From Lichina pygmaea (Eukaryota; Ascomycota; Lichinomycetes; Lichinales; Lichinaceae): 64,000 nucleotides of DNA. This document shows, piece after piece, positions 54,440 through 64,000 of the stretch (the first letter of the stretch is position 1; every line of letters begins with the position of its first letter). The notes under the pieces were generated by a model. It worked only from the letters and a program-made list of their open reading frames with translations. It did no database searches and was not told the DNA's origin. Where the stretch lies: positions 3,510,379 through 3,574,378 of the forward strand of contig OY730170.1 of the NCBI GenBank assembly GCA_963422465.1, written 5' to 3'. Made by a program: the position numbers and the translations under genes.

Positions 54440-54670
54440 ATGATAATCTAGCTTGATCTCCTCAAGTTGGTCAACTAATCTCCTTATCGACTCCTGCAGC
54501 TCCTGCAGCTCGCTTGTGAACGATCTAAACTCGATGGTCGACGCCTGTCGACACCTTCCGCATAGCCAACATGGCGCTGGTGGTGCCGACTGACTTCTTT
54601 ACGCCGGTGAGACTATTTGCCATCACCATGCCTGCAGTGTTTACGTAGACTTGATCTGTTTGTGCGAGCA
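54440..54670 (-). pseudogene. Decayed unrecognised coding fragment
   Basis: Minus-strand frames read VYVNTAGMVMANSLTGVKKS, then VGTTSAMLAMRKVSTGVDHR, and after a frame change FRSFTSELQELQESIRRL, then VDQLEEIKLDY. The helical, heptad-like end looks protein-like, but the family is not recognised and the frame is not continuous. Confidence 0.35.
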
Positions 54671-54920
54671 TAGCAGTCGTCACTGCTATCCTTAAGGACA
54701 GTCTCCTCTACTTCAGTGTGATCCTCGGTTTCCGTGCCGACCCCCGAGGGGAACCCCTGCCCCCGCCTATTCGGTACGCCCGGAACACCGCTACATCTGC
54801 AGGAGATCGAGGGCGGTCTATCAGTTGTACAAAAGGTCCAGCTGTGTGATAGATTTTCACTTTCGAGTACTGGTATAGGGGCTGTTGCTAGGCTAGTGGT
54901 ACAGTATTCCTGTTGTGTCA

Positions 54921-54958
54921 GGCCCAGGCCCAGGCCCAGGCCCAGGCCCAGGCCCAGG
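54921..54958 (+). repeat. (GGCCCA)n hexanucleotide array
   Basis: About six perfect GGCCCA units. Confidence 0.9.
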
Positions 54959-55560
54959 TTTAGTCTTGATAGTGTTCTCTGTGGACAGAGTGTCGAGGAG
55001 CTGTGCAATATGCTTGCCTACGATATCTCTAGTTGTATCAAAAGACTGCCAGTCTCTAGTCTAGCTACTTCTGATAGGGCCTCAAGACTCTGGTGTAACA
55101 CCATCACCTTGCCGGAATCAAAGTCTTGATGTAGTGTTACGTATTCGTCGCCTTCTATGTAGTGGAGGTCTCGAAGTGTACTGGTACAAGGTTCGTTGGT
55201 ATGTAAGTACACACAAGAGGAAGAAATAACATGAAAAGGTTACTTACTTGAGCCACATGTATCATGTAGCATGATACTTACTAGATGTAGTAGACTCCCC
55301 ATCTTCTGCTTAGTACTGCATGTGGGCAGAAAGCTTTGAGAATCAGAAGTCTTAAAAAGTCTTACGATATTGTACATACTTACGGAAGTACAGCTCAGCA
55401 AAGTAACCTTTTCACGTTATTTCTTCCTCTTGTGTGTACGTACACAAGTAAGAAATGTGCATGAGAAGGAGTTCCACAGTACCGTAATTGTCAACAGATA
55501 TAGCAGGAGTGACTGCTGATTAGTCCCGCAAACTAGGGCGCACAAACCTCGGATTTCTTT

Positions 55561-57163
55561 TTTGTACTCGGCGGTGAGTGGTCTGGTAGCCAAACCATGT
55601 GTGGATTATTTACTGTGGAATACTACTAGCGAACTGACTATTGGTAGATGGACCTACTCACCGGCCCTATATTTAACTCTCGAGCCTGATACTCTTTCTG
55701 TGCTATAGCTTGCCGTACTCTTTCCACTGCCCAGAAACGGGTGGCGGGACTACCTCGGGCTACAACGTCTGTCATTGATGTCAAGTCTCCCAATCTGGAT
55801 CGACATGTCGTCAACCATGATGTTGTCATCTCCCTTGTTCTCTTCACCACCACGCTGATGTGATACTCTTCACTACCAAGGGTAACACTCAGGTCGTAAC
55901 TACCGTACAAGCCATGTCTCCTGCTATACGGAGTACAAGAACTAGACACCACATCCAAAGAGGCTGGCATCACCATCTTGAATGAGGTTGGTGTTGACCC
56001 TGGAATTGATTACCTGTACGCTGTCAAGGTCATCGAAGGAGTCCACGAGAAGGGAGGCCAGGTATGTCAAGCCTTGGATTATGGTAACACTCTACTTGTT
56101 GTCTCACAATAAAACAGGTTTTAGAATTCTACTCGTACTGCGGCGGACTCCCTGCCCTCGAGACTACCAACAACCCACTCAAGCTCAAGGCAATATAAGT
56201 CTCTAATCTACCGATCTACTATATCATCTGATACTACTCATGGTTTTCGTGGTCTCCACCTGGTGCCTTACTCTCCCAGTACAATCTGCCACTTTTTACG
56301 ACAATGGAGGATTAGTCCCCATCCCGAACAAAGAACTCATGGCTGCATCTGTGCCGCATCATGTTCTTGATGGTTACTCATTTCTTGCATATCCAAACAG
56401 ACATCCAACCCCATTTCGCGAGTTCTACAAGATCCCAGAAGCTCATACTGTCGTTCGAGGCTCATTAAGATATGAGGGTAACCCCGCTCTGGTTCGAGCT
56501 CTTATCAGTCTTGGATGACTTGACTCTTCAGAGAAGTCCTGGCCTAAAGATAGCAGCATCACGTGGGCTAAGGTTCAGCAACAAGCAATTGGGGCAGACT
56601 CGCCAGACAAGCAGAATCTTGTCGTGAAGACTGATGAACTGTGCACATTCTCCTCGCCTGCCGAACGAGCTGAGATTCTAGCAGGCCTGCAGTGGATCGG
56701 TCTTTTTTCTGACGAGATGGCCTCTCTGCATGGGAACTTGTTGGATACTCTCTCTGCGAAGCTTGAGAAGCTCTGCGGTCTCCGGCCTGGTGAGCATGAC
56801 TCGGTGATGCTGCAGCACGAATCTGGGCTGAAGTAGAAGGATGGTTCAGAGGCAAGTAATATACCTTTTATATCACCCTGTACTTTTAGCCGTATCTATC
56901 TTGACTTTTTTATAAACAGGAAACTATCACATCGACCCTTGAGCTCGTTGGCGATCCCGATGGCTACTCCGGTATGTAAAAGGCTGTCGGGATCACCTGT
57001 GGAATAGCCACCCAGATGCTTCTGGATGGGTTTACACCCCTGAACCAGCCTGGCGTGCTAGCGCCATACACCAAAAGAGATCTGTAATCCCCTCAGAAAG
57101 AAGGTCGAAGCTGAGGGTATCAGGATGGTGGAGGAAGTCTTGAGGAAGACTCCGAAGACTTAA
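55561..57163 (+). pseudogene. Saccharopine dehydrogenase (LYS9-like) pseudogene with introns
   Basis: Relic of saccharopine dehydrogenase (glutamate-forming), an enzyme of the alpha-aminoadipate lysine pathway. Homology runs through the whole length: VSGLVAKPCVDYLL (NAD-fold start), ACRTLSTAQK, HDVVISLV, LNEVGVDPGIDYLYAVKVIE, FYSYCGGLPALETTNNP, DGYSFLAYPNRHPTP, YKIPEAHTVVRGSLRYEG, SSPAERAEILAGLQWIGLF, STLELVGDPDGYSG, GITCGIATQMLLDGF, then GVLAPYT. At least two introns remain in place (about 55643-55707, GTAGATGG...CTATAG; 56062-56117, GTATGTC...AAACAG), so it is a DNA-level duplicate, not a retrocopy. Several stops and frame changes make it inactive. A functional LYS9 presumably exists elsewhere. 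Confidence 0.87.
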
Positions 57164-57269
57164 GGATAACTACTTGACCAGCTGCTTAGCCAGGACGGTT
57201 GAATGATGAGCGGTTTCACGGTTCGACAGCGTTTGTGCGTGTCTTGTTACAGATTATCGTATACTGTTG

Positions 57270-57728
57270 ATGTTATGTGGTCCGACTTCCCGACGCCGGC
57301 CTGCAGCTGCGCGGCGCAGTGGGAGACTGCCAGGCATGTTGTGATGGACTGCCCACAGCTGCAACGCGCACGCTGCAGTCTTTTCGCTGCGGCCTCCACT
57401 ACTGACTACCAGGTGATGATCTCGCGCCCGCGGCCCGCCGCCGCCCTTACAGCGTGGATCCTCCGCCACGGTGTTCTTCCCCAGTTCTCCTGGGCTCAGG
57501 AGCAGCTGACAGCTGGCTACTAGTCAGCCACCCCCCCCCCCCCCCCCCCCCATGTTCTACAGTGACTCGATAGGATAGCGCTAGCAAGGCGCTGCAGGGA
57601 AAGGTTTTTTCCACCCCCAGGGGTTTTTCCTAGCCTGTTTTCATAGTTGACCCACTCAGCATAGCCTAGATACACTAGTGCTAGAATGGTGTAGGAATAC
57701 AATCAATACAATCAATCAATGTTATGTG
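57270..57728 (+). mobile_element. 5'-truncated LINE (copy 3) with 10-base target duplication
   Basis: The body 57280-57718 is flanked by ATGTTATGTG at 57270-57279 and 57719-57728. Encodes the ORF2 end DFPTPACSCAAQWETARHVV, then MDCPQLQRA, then a 3' UTR ending in CAAT-type repeats; same family as copy 1 at 3430-4096. Contains a C21 run (57531-57551). It landed just downstream of the LYS9 pseudogene. It is more GC-rich and less decayed than copy 1, so probably younger. Confidence 0.9.
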
Positions 57729-58332
57729 ATGTACCTGGCATCAATGTGCTAGTAGCTGATTGCTGTACGTAGCTAGATCTAGAACAGAGAAGGAGCGATG
57801 TAACGATGTACCGTACCGCACATACAGTACATACCCACGCACGTGCCACGGTACTGTGAGCTAGTTCGATATGATGGTGTGCTGGTGGCCACAAAGTGGC
57901 ACGGCAGAGAACGAAGGAGGACAGGTCCTGGCTATGAAGTCATGCACTGGCCCGTATGTCAATCTAATGAGAAGGGTAAGGTCACATCATGTCCTTGTTG
58001 TATCGCCGAGAATGAAGAACCCAAGCGTCAACCCTACAAGCGCGCGTCTCGCAGGAAAATGACGGATGGAGAGAGAGAGAGGAGAGGATCAATCTGCTAG
58101 CGCTACGGTACTGCAAATTATGGTCGAGCCCAAGATATCATAAAGTCCATTGACCGACCGTGATTCCCCCCCTTCGGCCCCGTGTGAGATGAACGCTTCA
58201 TGCTCCGGTTGAACGCCAGACTTCACCGAGGACGAGGGGCCGGTCACGAGAAAGGACTTCCAACAGAGAAAAAGAAAGAAAAAACAGGGATAACGCGCTC
58301 GGCAGAATTGGACAAGGAGCAACGTCCGCTCC
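57729..58332. other. Intergenic region downstream of UBC8-like gene
   Basis: No gene seen. A GTAC-rich stretch lies at 57805-57835. Confidence 0.5.
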
Positions 58333-59501
58333 TTAGACCTCCATCGTCCCTGCTGGCTCCTCTTCGTCTGATTCGAAACTCCCGACGGAGCTCATTTCGT
58401 CTTCCTCTTCGCTGTCTGCGCCTGCTTCGTCCGCTGCGTCTTTGTTCGCGTACCTTTGAACGTACTCTGGAACGGGACTCAGTCTGGCGATGCACGCAGG
58501 GAGTCTCGCTGGCGATTGCACGCCCCCACCTTTGACTTTGTTATCATAGATCTTTGGATCCCTCATGAGCAGCGCTGCAGCTTCGCCGTTGAGAGGATCG
58601 GCCGCATTGGGGTAGCGAAGTAGTTGCGGTAGGAACACCTCGAATATGTTGATCATGTCGAACATGGGTGACCAGGTCTGGTTGATGACGTCAAGACATA
58701 CCGAGCCTGAGCTGGACAGAGCCCGTCAGCCAGACGTCAGGCCATGCGGGAGCCGAGTGCGCCGTACAGCTCGTCGATGTTGGGATGGAATATGCGGTTC
58801 ACAAAGCCGATGCTCGGGCTCTTGTATGGATACTGATCCGGTAGCTCGACATGTATCTTCCACAACCCGCCGGCGAATGGGGCTGTACCAGCGGTTAAGA
58901 TTTCGACATGTCTTGTGGCGTGGCAAGCGCCAGTTGCAGAAGCAGGTTGGCTCACTTTCTTCGGGGCCTTTGAAGCGTACATAAAACTCTTGCCTGTCGG
59001 TGGAGGACACCTGAGTATCCATTCCAGGGGCTGAATCATGCTTCCCGCCAAGGATAAGGGCAGCATACACTGTGGTTGGGCTAGAATTAGCATTTTATAC
59101 GCACGTGATCCTCGGGATATCCTGACGGATGCCGTTGCAGTGGATGTGCATACTGTTGTCATTGACCAGAGTTACCTCATAGTCGCTCATCAACCTGGCG
59201 GCCAAGATCGACAGTTAGTGCCGTCCCCCTTTGCAATGTGCGGCCGCATGCCGTCTTGAGAGGTACTCGTGCCCACGGCGGTAGTCCTTACATCCTAGCG
59301 CGCAGTCAGGGCCGCTCGGAGTGATGAAGGTTTCTCCTTGGACTGGAAAGCTTACTTCATGACCTGAAGGCCGTTCAGGGAGCAACAAGTTCAGTCGTTA
59401 GCCCGATAGAGTTCAAGCTTCAACAAGGGCGGCTGCGAGTCTCCGGTGGACATAGCATGGGCACCTACGTCCGTCTCGATGCGCCTCTTGGGGCTACTCA
59501 T
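58333..59501 (-). CDS. UBC8: Ubiquitin-conjugating enzyme E2, UBC8/UBE2H type
   Basis: E2 enzyme of the Ubc8/UBE2H class, partner of the GID/CTLH ligase in yeast. Minus strand, seven exons: 59501-59469, 59363-59356 (8-base micro-exon), 59194-59154, 59030-58956, 58882-58768, 58711-58530, 58466-58333; 195 residues. All junctions are GT-AG and in phase. Sequence: [27 protein letters not shown], an inserted spacer, [52 protein letters not shown], the active-site Cys in [20 protein letters not shown] (about residue 95), [20 protein letters not shown], and an acidic tail typical of UBC8. Exon 4 adds about 13 residues ([12 protein letters not shown]) not found in yeast. It could be partly mis-modelled. 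Divergent from panB. Confidence 0.92.
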
Positions 59502-60395
59502 GGTTGCCTTGTCGGTGGGGAAGCTTGTCCAAGGAAGCCTTGCGAGACAATGTCAAGCTCGAGCGTGCCGCTTGTCTCTTTCAGCTGGTTCCGGGGTTCT
59601 ATCGACTACGTTAGTTGCAACCTTGGAAGTCCACCTTGCGCTAAGGGATCTTACTGTAGCCTTGAAGATGGATGATGGTGGAAGTCCAGTCAAGCAATGG
59701 TTCCAGTACGTATGGGCGGCTTGATTTAATGGTCGCACTGCAGATGTAAGAGACAGCTTAGTCTGTTTGTCACCGTGGGCAGCCGGGCGGCGTTTGTGAC
59801 CTCCGGAATGAGATGTCACGGGTTTGCTCTCGACTGGTCTCATTCGGGCAGCGTTGTCACCCAGTTTCAACCCAACGTTGGTCATTATTGATCGATCAAG
59901 GTCTTTCATTTGATTATTGGATCATCCAGGTCAGATAGCTGGACCATTCAAAAGTAATGAGCCACAGCTGCTATGGCCACATGATCAGTGGCAGCTAATC
60001 CTGCTTAGTCTGTCTCAGCCACAGCTGCGTCTCTTCAGCCACACTTGCGTGGCTCAGTCTGGACCTCTGCTCATATGACTCGCCATGTGGCCCTACCGGT
60101 ACCCTGGCGTGCCTAGTACTCAACCCCAACCGCACTCCGGACTCGGATCTTCGCGGCAGCTTGGAGGCCGGTCAATGGTCACCAAGAGTCGTACGGCGGT
60201 ACATACGCATAAGTAAGCAGCGCCGACTCTTGACAAAGGGCCGAAGATGGATTCAGAAGGAACCTCACCGGCGCCGCGGGATATCGAGCCACTCCAATTT
60301 CGATTCAGGACCGAGGACTTTGTCCCTGGACTGAGCGCCGAGAACATCGCGGCCGGCTCCGACTGAGGTAACGGCGAGGGCAAATAGGGGAAGAT
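59502..60395. promoter_or_regulatory. Divergent intergenic region, UBC8 / panB
   Basis: About 0.9 kb between divergent genes. It must hold both promoters. 59950-60050 contains loose repeats of CCACAGCTG. No further gene seen. Confidence 0.45.
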
Positions 60396-61709
60396 ATGGC
60401 TGTACGATCTCATCCGGCGTTGTCCCGGTTGACGCGGGTCGCTGCGGGTGGTGCTAGGAGTGCCCCACGACAGATGGCGGCAACGAATCATCCGATCCAC
60501 CGTCCTGGTCTGCGATACAGCTCCCATTCCCCGCTGGGTACGCCATTGGATGGGACTCGCAGAAAGGTTACCTTGGACAGCCTGCGATCGCTCTACGAGG
60601 CGAAGGAGCCCATCGTCACCATCACGGCCCATGATTTCCCGAGCGCGCATGTGGCCGATGCGGCCGGAGTCGATGTCATCCTCGTCGGTGACAGCCTTGC
60701 CATGGTGGCCCTGGGCATGGAAGACACGAGCGAGGTGCTTCTCGACGAGATGATCCTGCACTGCCGCTCCGTCGCACGAGCCACGAAGGGGGCTTTCACG
60801 GTGGGCAACAATGGGAGCCTTGCCGAAGAAAGATGTTATGCGTCTGACCGGATGAACTCAGGTAGGGGACCTGCCAATGGGCTCCTACGAGATTGCGCCC
60901 GAGCAGGCACTCGAGTCCGCGATCCGGGTGATCAAAGAAGGACGGGTGCAGGGCGTCAAGCTCGAAGGCGGCCAGGAGATGGCATCGACCATCGCGCGCA
61001 TCGCCCGAGCCGGCATTCCGGTGCTGGGGCACATTGGCCTGACGCCGCAGCGCCAGCACTCCCTGGGCGGATTTCGCGTGCAGGGCAAGACGGGTTCGGC
61101 GGCGATGAGATTGCTGGATGACGCGGTGGCCGTGCAGGAAGCCGGCTGTTTTGCCGTCGTCGTTGAGGCTGTCCCGGCCGAGGTGGCGGCCATGGTGACG
61201 AGGGAGACGAACATACCCACGATCGGCATCGGCGCCGGCAACGGCTGCTCGGGACAGGTGCTCGTGCAGGTGGACATGGTAGGGAATTATCCACCGGGGC
61301 GGTTCATCCCAAGATTCGTCAAGCGATATGGGGATGTGTGGGGGGAGAACATGCGGGCAATTCAGGCTTATCGGGGTAAGTTCCTTTTTCGTTTGATTTT
61401 GTCTATGACCGCATTAGACCAGCCGGTCGACCAATCGGTTGATCACATCTCTGTCGTCCGTCCAGTCAAGACATCATTCATCCACTCCTCTTCATGATAG
61501 GATCTGGGCTAACATGTCTCCTAGACGAGGTCAAGGCTCGCGCCTATCCAGCGCCGGAACATACCTACCTCATCGCTCCGAAGGAGTTGACTGAATTTGA
61601 AAGACTGCTTCTCGAACGAAAGACATCTTCCTCGTCCTGCAAGAACATGGCCATTACACCCACAACCACAACCGTAACGGCCCCGACCAAAGCTGGGAAA
61701 GACGTCTGA
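60396..61709 (+). CDS. panB: 3-methyl-2-oxobutanoate hydroxymethyltransferase (ketopantoate hydroxymethyltransferase)
   Basis: First committed enzyme of pantothenate synthesis: makes ketopantoate from ketoisovalerate and methylene-tetrahydrofolate. Three exons: 60396-60800, 60862-61375, 61525-61709; 367 residues. The Arg/Ala/Ser-rich N-terminus (MAVRSHPALSRLTRVAAGGA) looks like a mitochondrial presequence. PanB motifs: ITAHDFPSAHVADAAGVDVI, then LVGDSLAMVALG (Mg-binding Asp), VGDLPMGSYE across intron 1, GVKLEGGQE, IPVLGHIGLTPQ, VVVEAVPAEVA (catalytic Glu region), TIGIGAGNGCSGQVLV. Introns are 61 and 149 bases with clear branch sites (GGCTAAC). The C-terminus after intron 2 is Thr-rich and variable. 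Confidence 0.95.
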
Positions 61710-62608
61710 ACGAGACACGTACCTTTGCGCCCACGCAAATACTCTCCCTCTCTCCCTCCAACAACACACTCGCATCCACATGTACATGCACATAGACCTC
61801 GGAAGTACACATGAGACTTTATAGATCATCGATCCCAGCATTTTCTACCACATCTGTTGAACTAAATTAGAAGATGAGTGAGCGACAGGGCTTGATCCCT
61901 CTCTCTCGTCTTTAAGTCATGTTCTGGACTACGTCGGAGCCACTGTACGTCCAAGTTACGGTACATCCAAGCTAATTACTGTACTTCCAAACTTCTATGG
62001 ATACAAACCACATCTGAGCTAGTTACTGTACATCCTTGCCACATCTGGGCCATCTCCCATCCAAGCTACTCCACTTCCATACTCTACATCTGAGCATGAC
62101 CACAAGTCCAGTACACGTACAGACAGTATCATGTAGACAGTATCACGTAGACAATCATTTACTTCAGTACGTACGTAGACAGTTCATGCAGACAGTCCAT
62201 CTAAACAGTACCATATAGACAGACTATACTTCCGCACAGACAGTTCCATAGAGATAATCCAGTCCATGTGGTGCAAACTCCCCCCATCCCCCGCGCCTGC
62301 TCTACTCGGAAGATACAATACAGTACCGTACAGTAGACTAAAATTCCAACACAGTTAGTCACGGTGTTCCGGGATTACAAGTCCCTTGTTGGATTGCAGG
62401 CCTCACCGTGCACTTGAGTATCTCAATTATCTGATGGGTCTAGTCGTATGTCTCATTCCGCAACTCTGGTGGTCATCGATGCAGTCATGCATGTAGTCAT
62501 GCGTGCAGTCATATCTCCGGTCATGCATCTAGTCATGCATCAAATCACCCATGGACTACGGTACACTGTTAAAGGCCGGGCCGGGTTCACACAGAAACCG
62601 GTACGGTC
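61710..62608. other. Intergenic region before the right-edge Gypsy LTR
   Basis: No gene seen. 61940-62240 has imperfect repeats of TACTGTACATCC and of CAGACAGT words. Confidence 0.5.
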
Positions 62609-63061
62609 TGTTGCTTCGCAGGGTGGATTCTAGACAGGGACTCGATAGAGAAATAGACAGATAAGTAACTCTCTGTGTACTATTGTCTCAGTACGATGTG
62701 TGCGTGTTGTGTTCAGCCTGGAGAGCTAATCCCTCTGGGCCCTTGGGGTGGTCTTTATACAGATGCCCTAGGGGGGGGGTCTTCTCCGAGGGGTATCATC
62801 CTTTTGCGTGGACGAGCTCCTCGCTTAGCTCCTGCTCGTCCACCGGACGAGCTCCTCGCTTAGCTCCTGCTCGTCCACCGGACGAGCTCCTCGCTTAGCT
62901 CCTGCTCGTCCACCGGACGAGCTCCTCGCTTAGCTCCTGCTCGTCCACCGGACGAGCTCCTCGCTTAGCTCTTGCTCGTCCACCGGATCGGTCAGATGTT
63001 GTTCTGTATGACTAACACTCCTCCCTCGCTTACCTAGGCTGTTCCGGCCTAGGCCTTAACA
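62609..63061 (-). repeat. 3' LTR of the right-edge Gypsy element
   Basis: About 453 bases bounded by TG/CA ends as read on the minus strand. The inner edge is supported by the polypurine tract; the outer edge is less certain. Confidence 0.7.
62811..62985 (+). repeat. Five tandem 35-base units inside the LTR
   Basis: Units start at 62811, 62846, 62881, 62916 and 62951, each GACGAGCTCCTCGC, then TTAGCTCCTGCTCGTCCACCG. Unit ends are inverted (GACGAGC/GCTCGTC), so each can fold into a hairpin. Near-perfect identity implies recent expansion or homogenisation. Confidence 0.93.
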
Positions 63062-63121
63062 CTATCCCCTCCCTCCAAGGGTTCTGTCCCCAGATCCTTT
63101 TCTCCCTGCTCCTCTTTTGTC

Positions 63122-63694
63122 ATGAACCAAGATCGGACAACTCGTACTCATTGTCGCAGTTCTCTCTCTTGTCGCATTGGCAAAATAGGCAAGGAATCGA
63201 AAATCGCATGCGGTGCTTGTCATCGCGACCACGCTAAGTGCGTCGTGAGTTCCGCATCGTCTTTTTGTTATCAGTACATCAAGAAGGGTTGTCGCTGCGA
63301 ACTTCATCTCTCAGAATCAGAATGGAAGAAGATGGAACTTGAGCGCGAGCAGCTCGAGGCTCAGCTGCGGGAGACCGATGACCAATTATCAAAGTTGCTT
63401 CCCCGGCAGATCTACCTCCGCCGGCAGCTGGGTCGTCTCTCACAGAAGGAGGCTGATGCCATCCGTCGTGAGCTGTCAGCCATCAAGGATCAAGAGTCCC
63501 TTGATGCTCAGGAACAAGAGGCTCTCCGCGTTATCCGCGAACGGGAGGCCAGTCAGGCTGCTGCTCCGCTGTCCTTTGAGGATGTCTTCTCTTCAGAGAC
63601 TTTGGCTTTTCTTGAGCCGTTGTCCCTGTCAGACCTGGTCGCTGCGGGTTTGCTCGGTGGTAATCCACCAGCTTCTGGTTCATCGCAGAGCTGA
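63122..63694 (+). CDS. Antisense zinc-cluster/coiled-coil ORF within the Gypsy element
   Basis: 190-residue frame on the opposite strand to the Gypsy element, overlapping the coding end of its integrase/chromodomain region. The N-terminus has a Cys/His cluster (ACGACHRDHAKCV, then CYQYIKKGCRCELHL) followed by a coiled coil (WKKMELEREQLEAQLRETDD, then LGRLSQKEADAIRRELS) and a hydrophobic end (LAFLEPLSLSDLVAAGLLGG). I recall similar Zn-cluster plus coiled-coil ORFs near fungal Gypsy elements but cannot cite one. It might be an element-encoded accessory protein or a captured gene. Function unknown. Confidence 0.6.
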   Translation: MNQDRTTRTHCRSSLSCRIGKIGKESKIACGACHRDHAKCVVSSASSFCYQYIKKGCRCELHLSESEWKKMELEREQLEAQLRETDDQLSKLLPRQIYLRRQLGRLSQKEADAIRRELSAIKDQESLDAQEQEALRVIREREASQAAAPLSFEDVFSSETLAFLEPLSLSDLVAAGLLGGNPPASGSSQS

Positions 63695-64000
63695 AGTTCT
63701 CGGTTGGTTCCCACGAATTCTCCTCTTCGTCAAATCCTAACCACTTCACCAGGTACTCGGTTTTCTGTCTGTTTCTTCGACTATCCAGGATCCTTTCGAC
63801 ATCGTACTCTTCTTCGTCATCCTCGAAGTTCCATTCTGTCTCGATCTCTGCGTCGCTGGGTGCTGGTTCAAGCAGCGAGACGTGGAATACTCGGTGTATC
63901 CTTGCTTTTTGTGGTAGTCTCAGTCAATAGTTGAACTTCCCAGTGCGCTTCTTGATTTCGAATAGTCTGATTCGTACGTGGTCCAGCTTTTTGCTCAGTC

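Larger units (their letters stand above)
53306..55560. other. Region with relics, no confident gene
   Basis: No gene model. Contains a decayed minus-strand fragment at 54440-54670 and a GGCCCA array at 54921-54958. 55380-55440 and 55200-55240 share inverted words around CAAAGTAACCTTTTCACGT. Confidence 0.45.
62609..64000 (-). mobile_element. Second Ty3/Gypsy chromovirus, 3' end (leaves the window)
   Basis: Minus-strand LTR element entering from the right edge. Its 3' LTR is about 62609-63061 (on the minus strand TGTTAAGGCC...GAAGCAACA). A purine-rich tract (GGAGGGAGGGGATAG on the minus strand) precedes it. From 64000 to about 63560 the minus strand encodes an integrase C-terminus (KLDHVRIRLFEIKKRTGKF; VFHVSLLEPAPSD) and a chromodomain (WLGFDEEENSWEPTENF). 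It differs from the Gypsy element at 20387-27089 in LTR sequence and length. It looks broken in places. Age cannot be judged because the other LTR is outside the window. Confidence 0.85.

Noticed and set aside
54613-55008. Minus-strand frame with a Gly-Leu repeat
   Set aside because: The repeat comes from the GGCCCA array; the rest resembles no protein.

Overview
The window looks like nuclear DNA of a filamentous ascomycete. Its genes are GC-rich and carry short GT-AG introns (about 50-160 bases) with CTAAC-type branch sites. The recognisable proteins are typical of Pezizomycotina: a PDR transporter, MED7, an ExgD-type glucanase, an STK32/YANK kinase, a fungal PanB and UBC8. Intergenic DNA is rich in GTAC/TACGTA words. 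No RNA genes or CRISPR arrays were seen.

Layout. 0-1.4 kb: N-terminal part of a PDR-type ABC transporter (minus, leaves the window). 2.4-4.6 kb: a LINE 3' end beside a small internally deleted Tc1/mariner element. 4.9-6.2 kb: a SIRT5-like sirtuin with an odd splice acceptor. 7.2-8.4 kb: MED7 (minus), divergent from an eight-exon PAP2 lipid phosphatase (8.6-10.2 kb). 13.0-15.3 kb: an unknown coiled-coil protein. 16.1-16.7 kb: a 5'-truncated LINE with a perfect 12-base target duplication. 17.5-19.8 kb: a Myb/SANT-like protein (minus). 19.9-28.2 kb: a Tc1/mariner transposon that has itself received a Ty3/Gypsy chromovirus. 28.4-30.4 kb: a PP2A activator (PTPA/RRD) with a long disordered tail.

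31.1-40.1 kb is the most unusual part. It is an intron-poor block with foreign codon usage holding a divergent RNA polymerase RPB2-like fragment and three unknown protein families (called X, Y and Z here) in tandem and inverted copies. It looks like a fossil of a large DNA virus or a linear plasmid-like replicon. A Copia-type LTR element with apparently identical LTRs sits inside it.

41.5-43.9 kb: ExgD-like glucan 1,3-beta-glucosidase (minus). 45.8-48.1 kb: STK32/YANK-like kinase with a myristoylation signal (minus). 52.0-53.3 kb: a phosphotransferase (APH family) gene broken by a stop codon and a 26-base tandem duplication. 55.6-57.2 kb: a decayed, intron-bearing saccharopine dehydrogenase (LYS9) copy, followed by another truncated LINE. 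58.3-59.5 kb: UBC8-like ubiquitin-conjugating enzyme with an 8-base micro-exon (minus), divergent from panB (60.4-61.7 kb). 62.6-64.0 kb: the end of a second Gypsy chromovirus (minus) with an antisense zinc-cluster/coiled-coil ORF.

The host genes are unrelated housekeeping and stress functions with no operon-like logic. The main story is repeated insertion: Gypsy into Tc1/mariner into a divergent host promoter, Copia into the viral-like fossil, and LINE tails scattered about. Many changes in the repeats are C-to-T or G-to-A, often at CpG, as expected of RIP-like mutation or methyl-cytosine decay.
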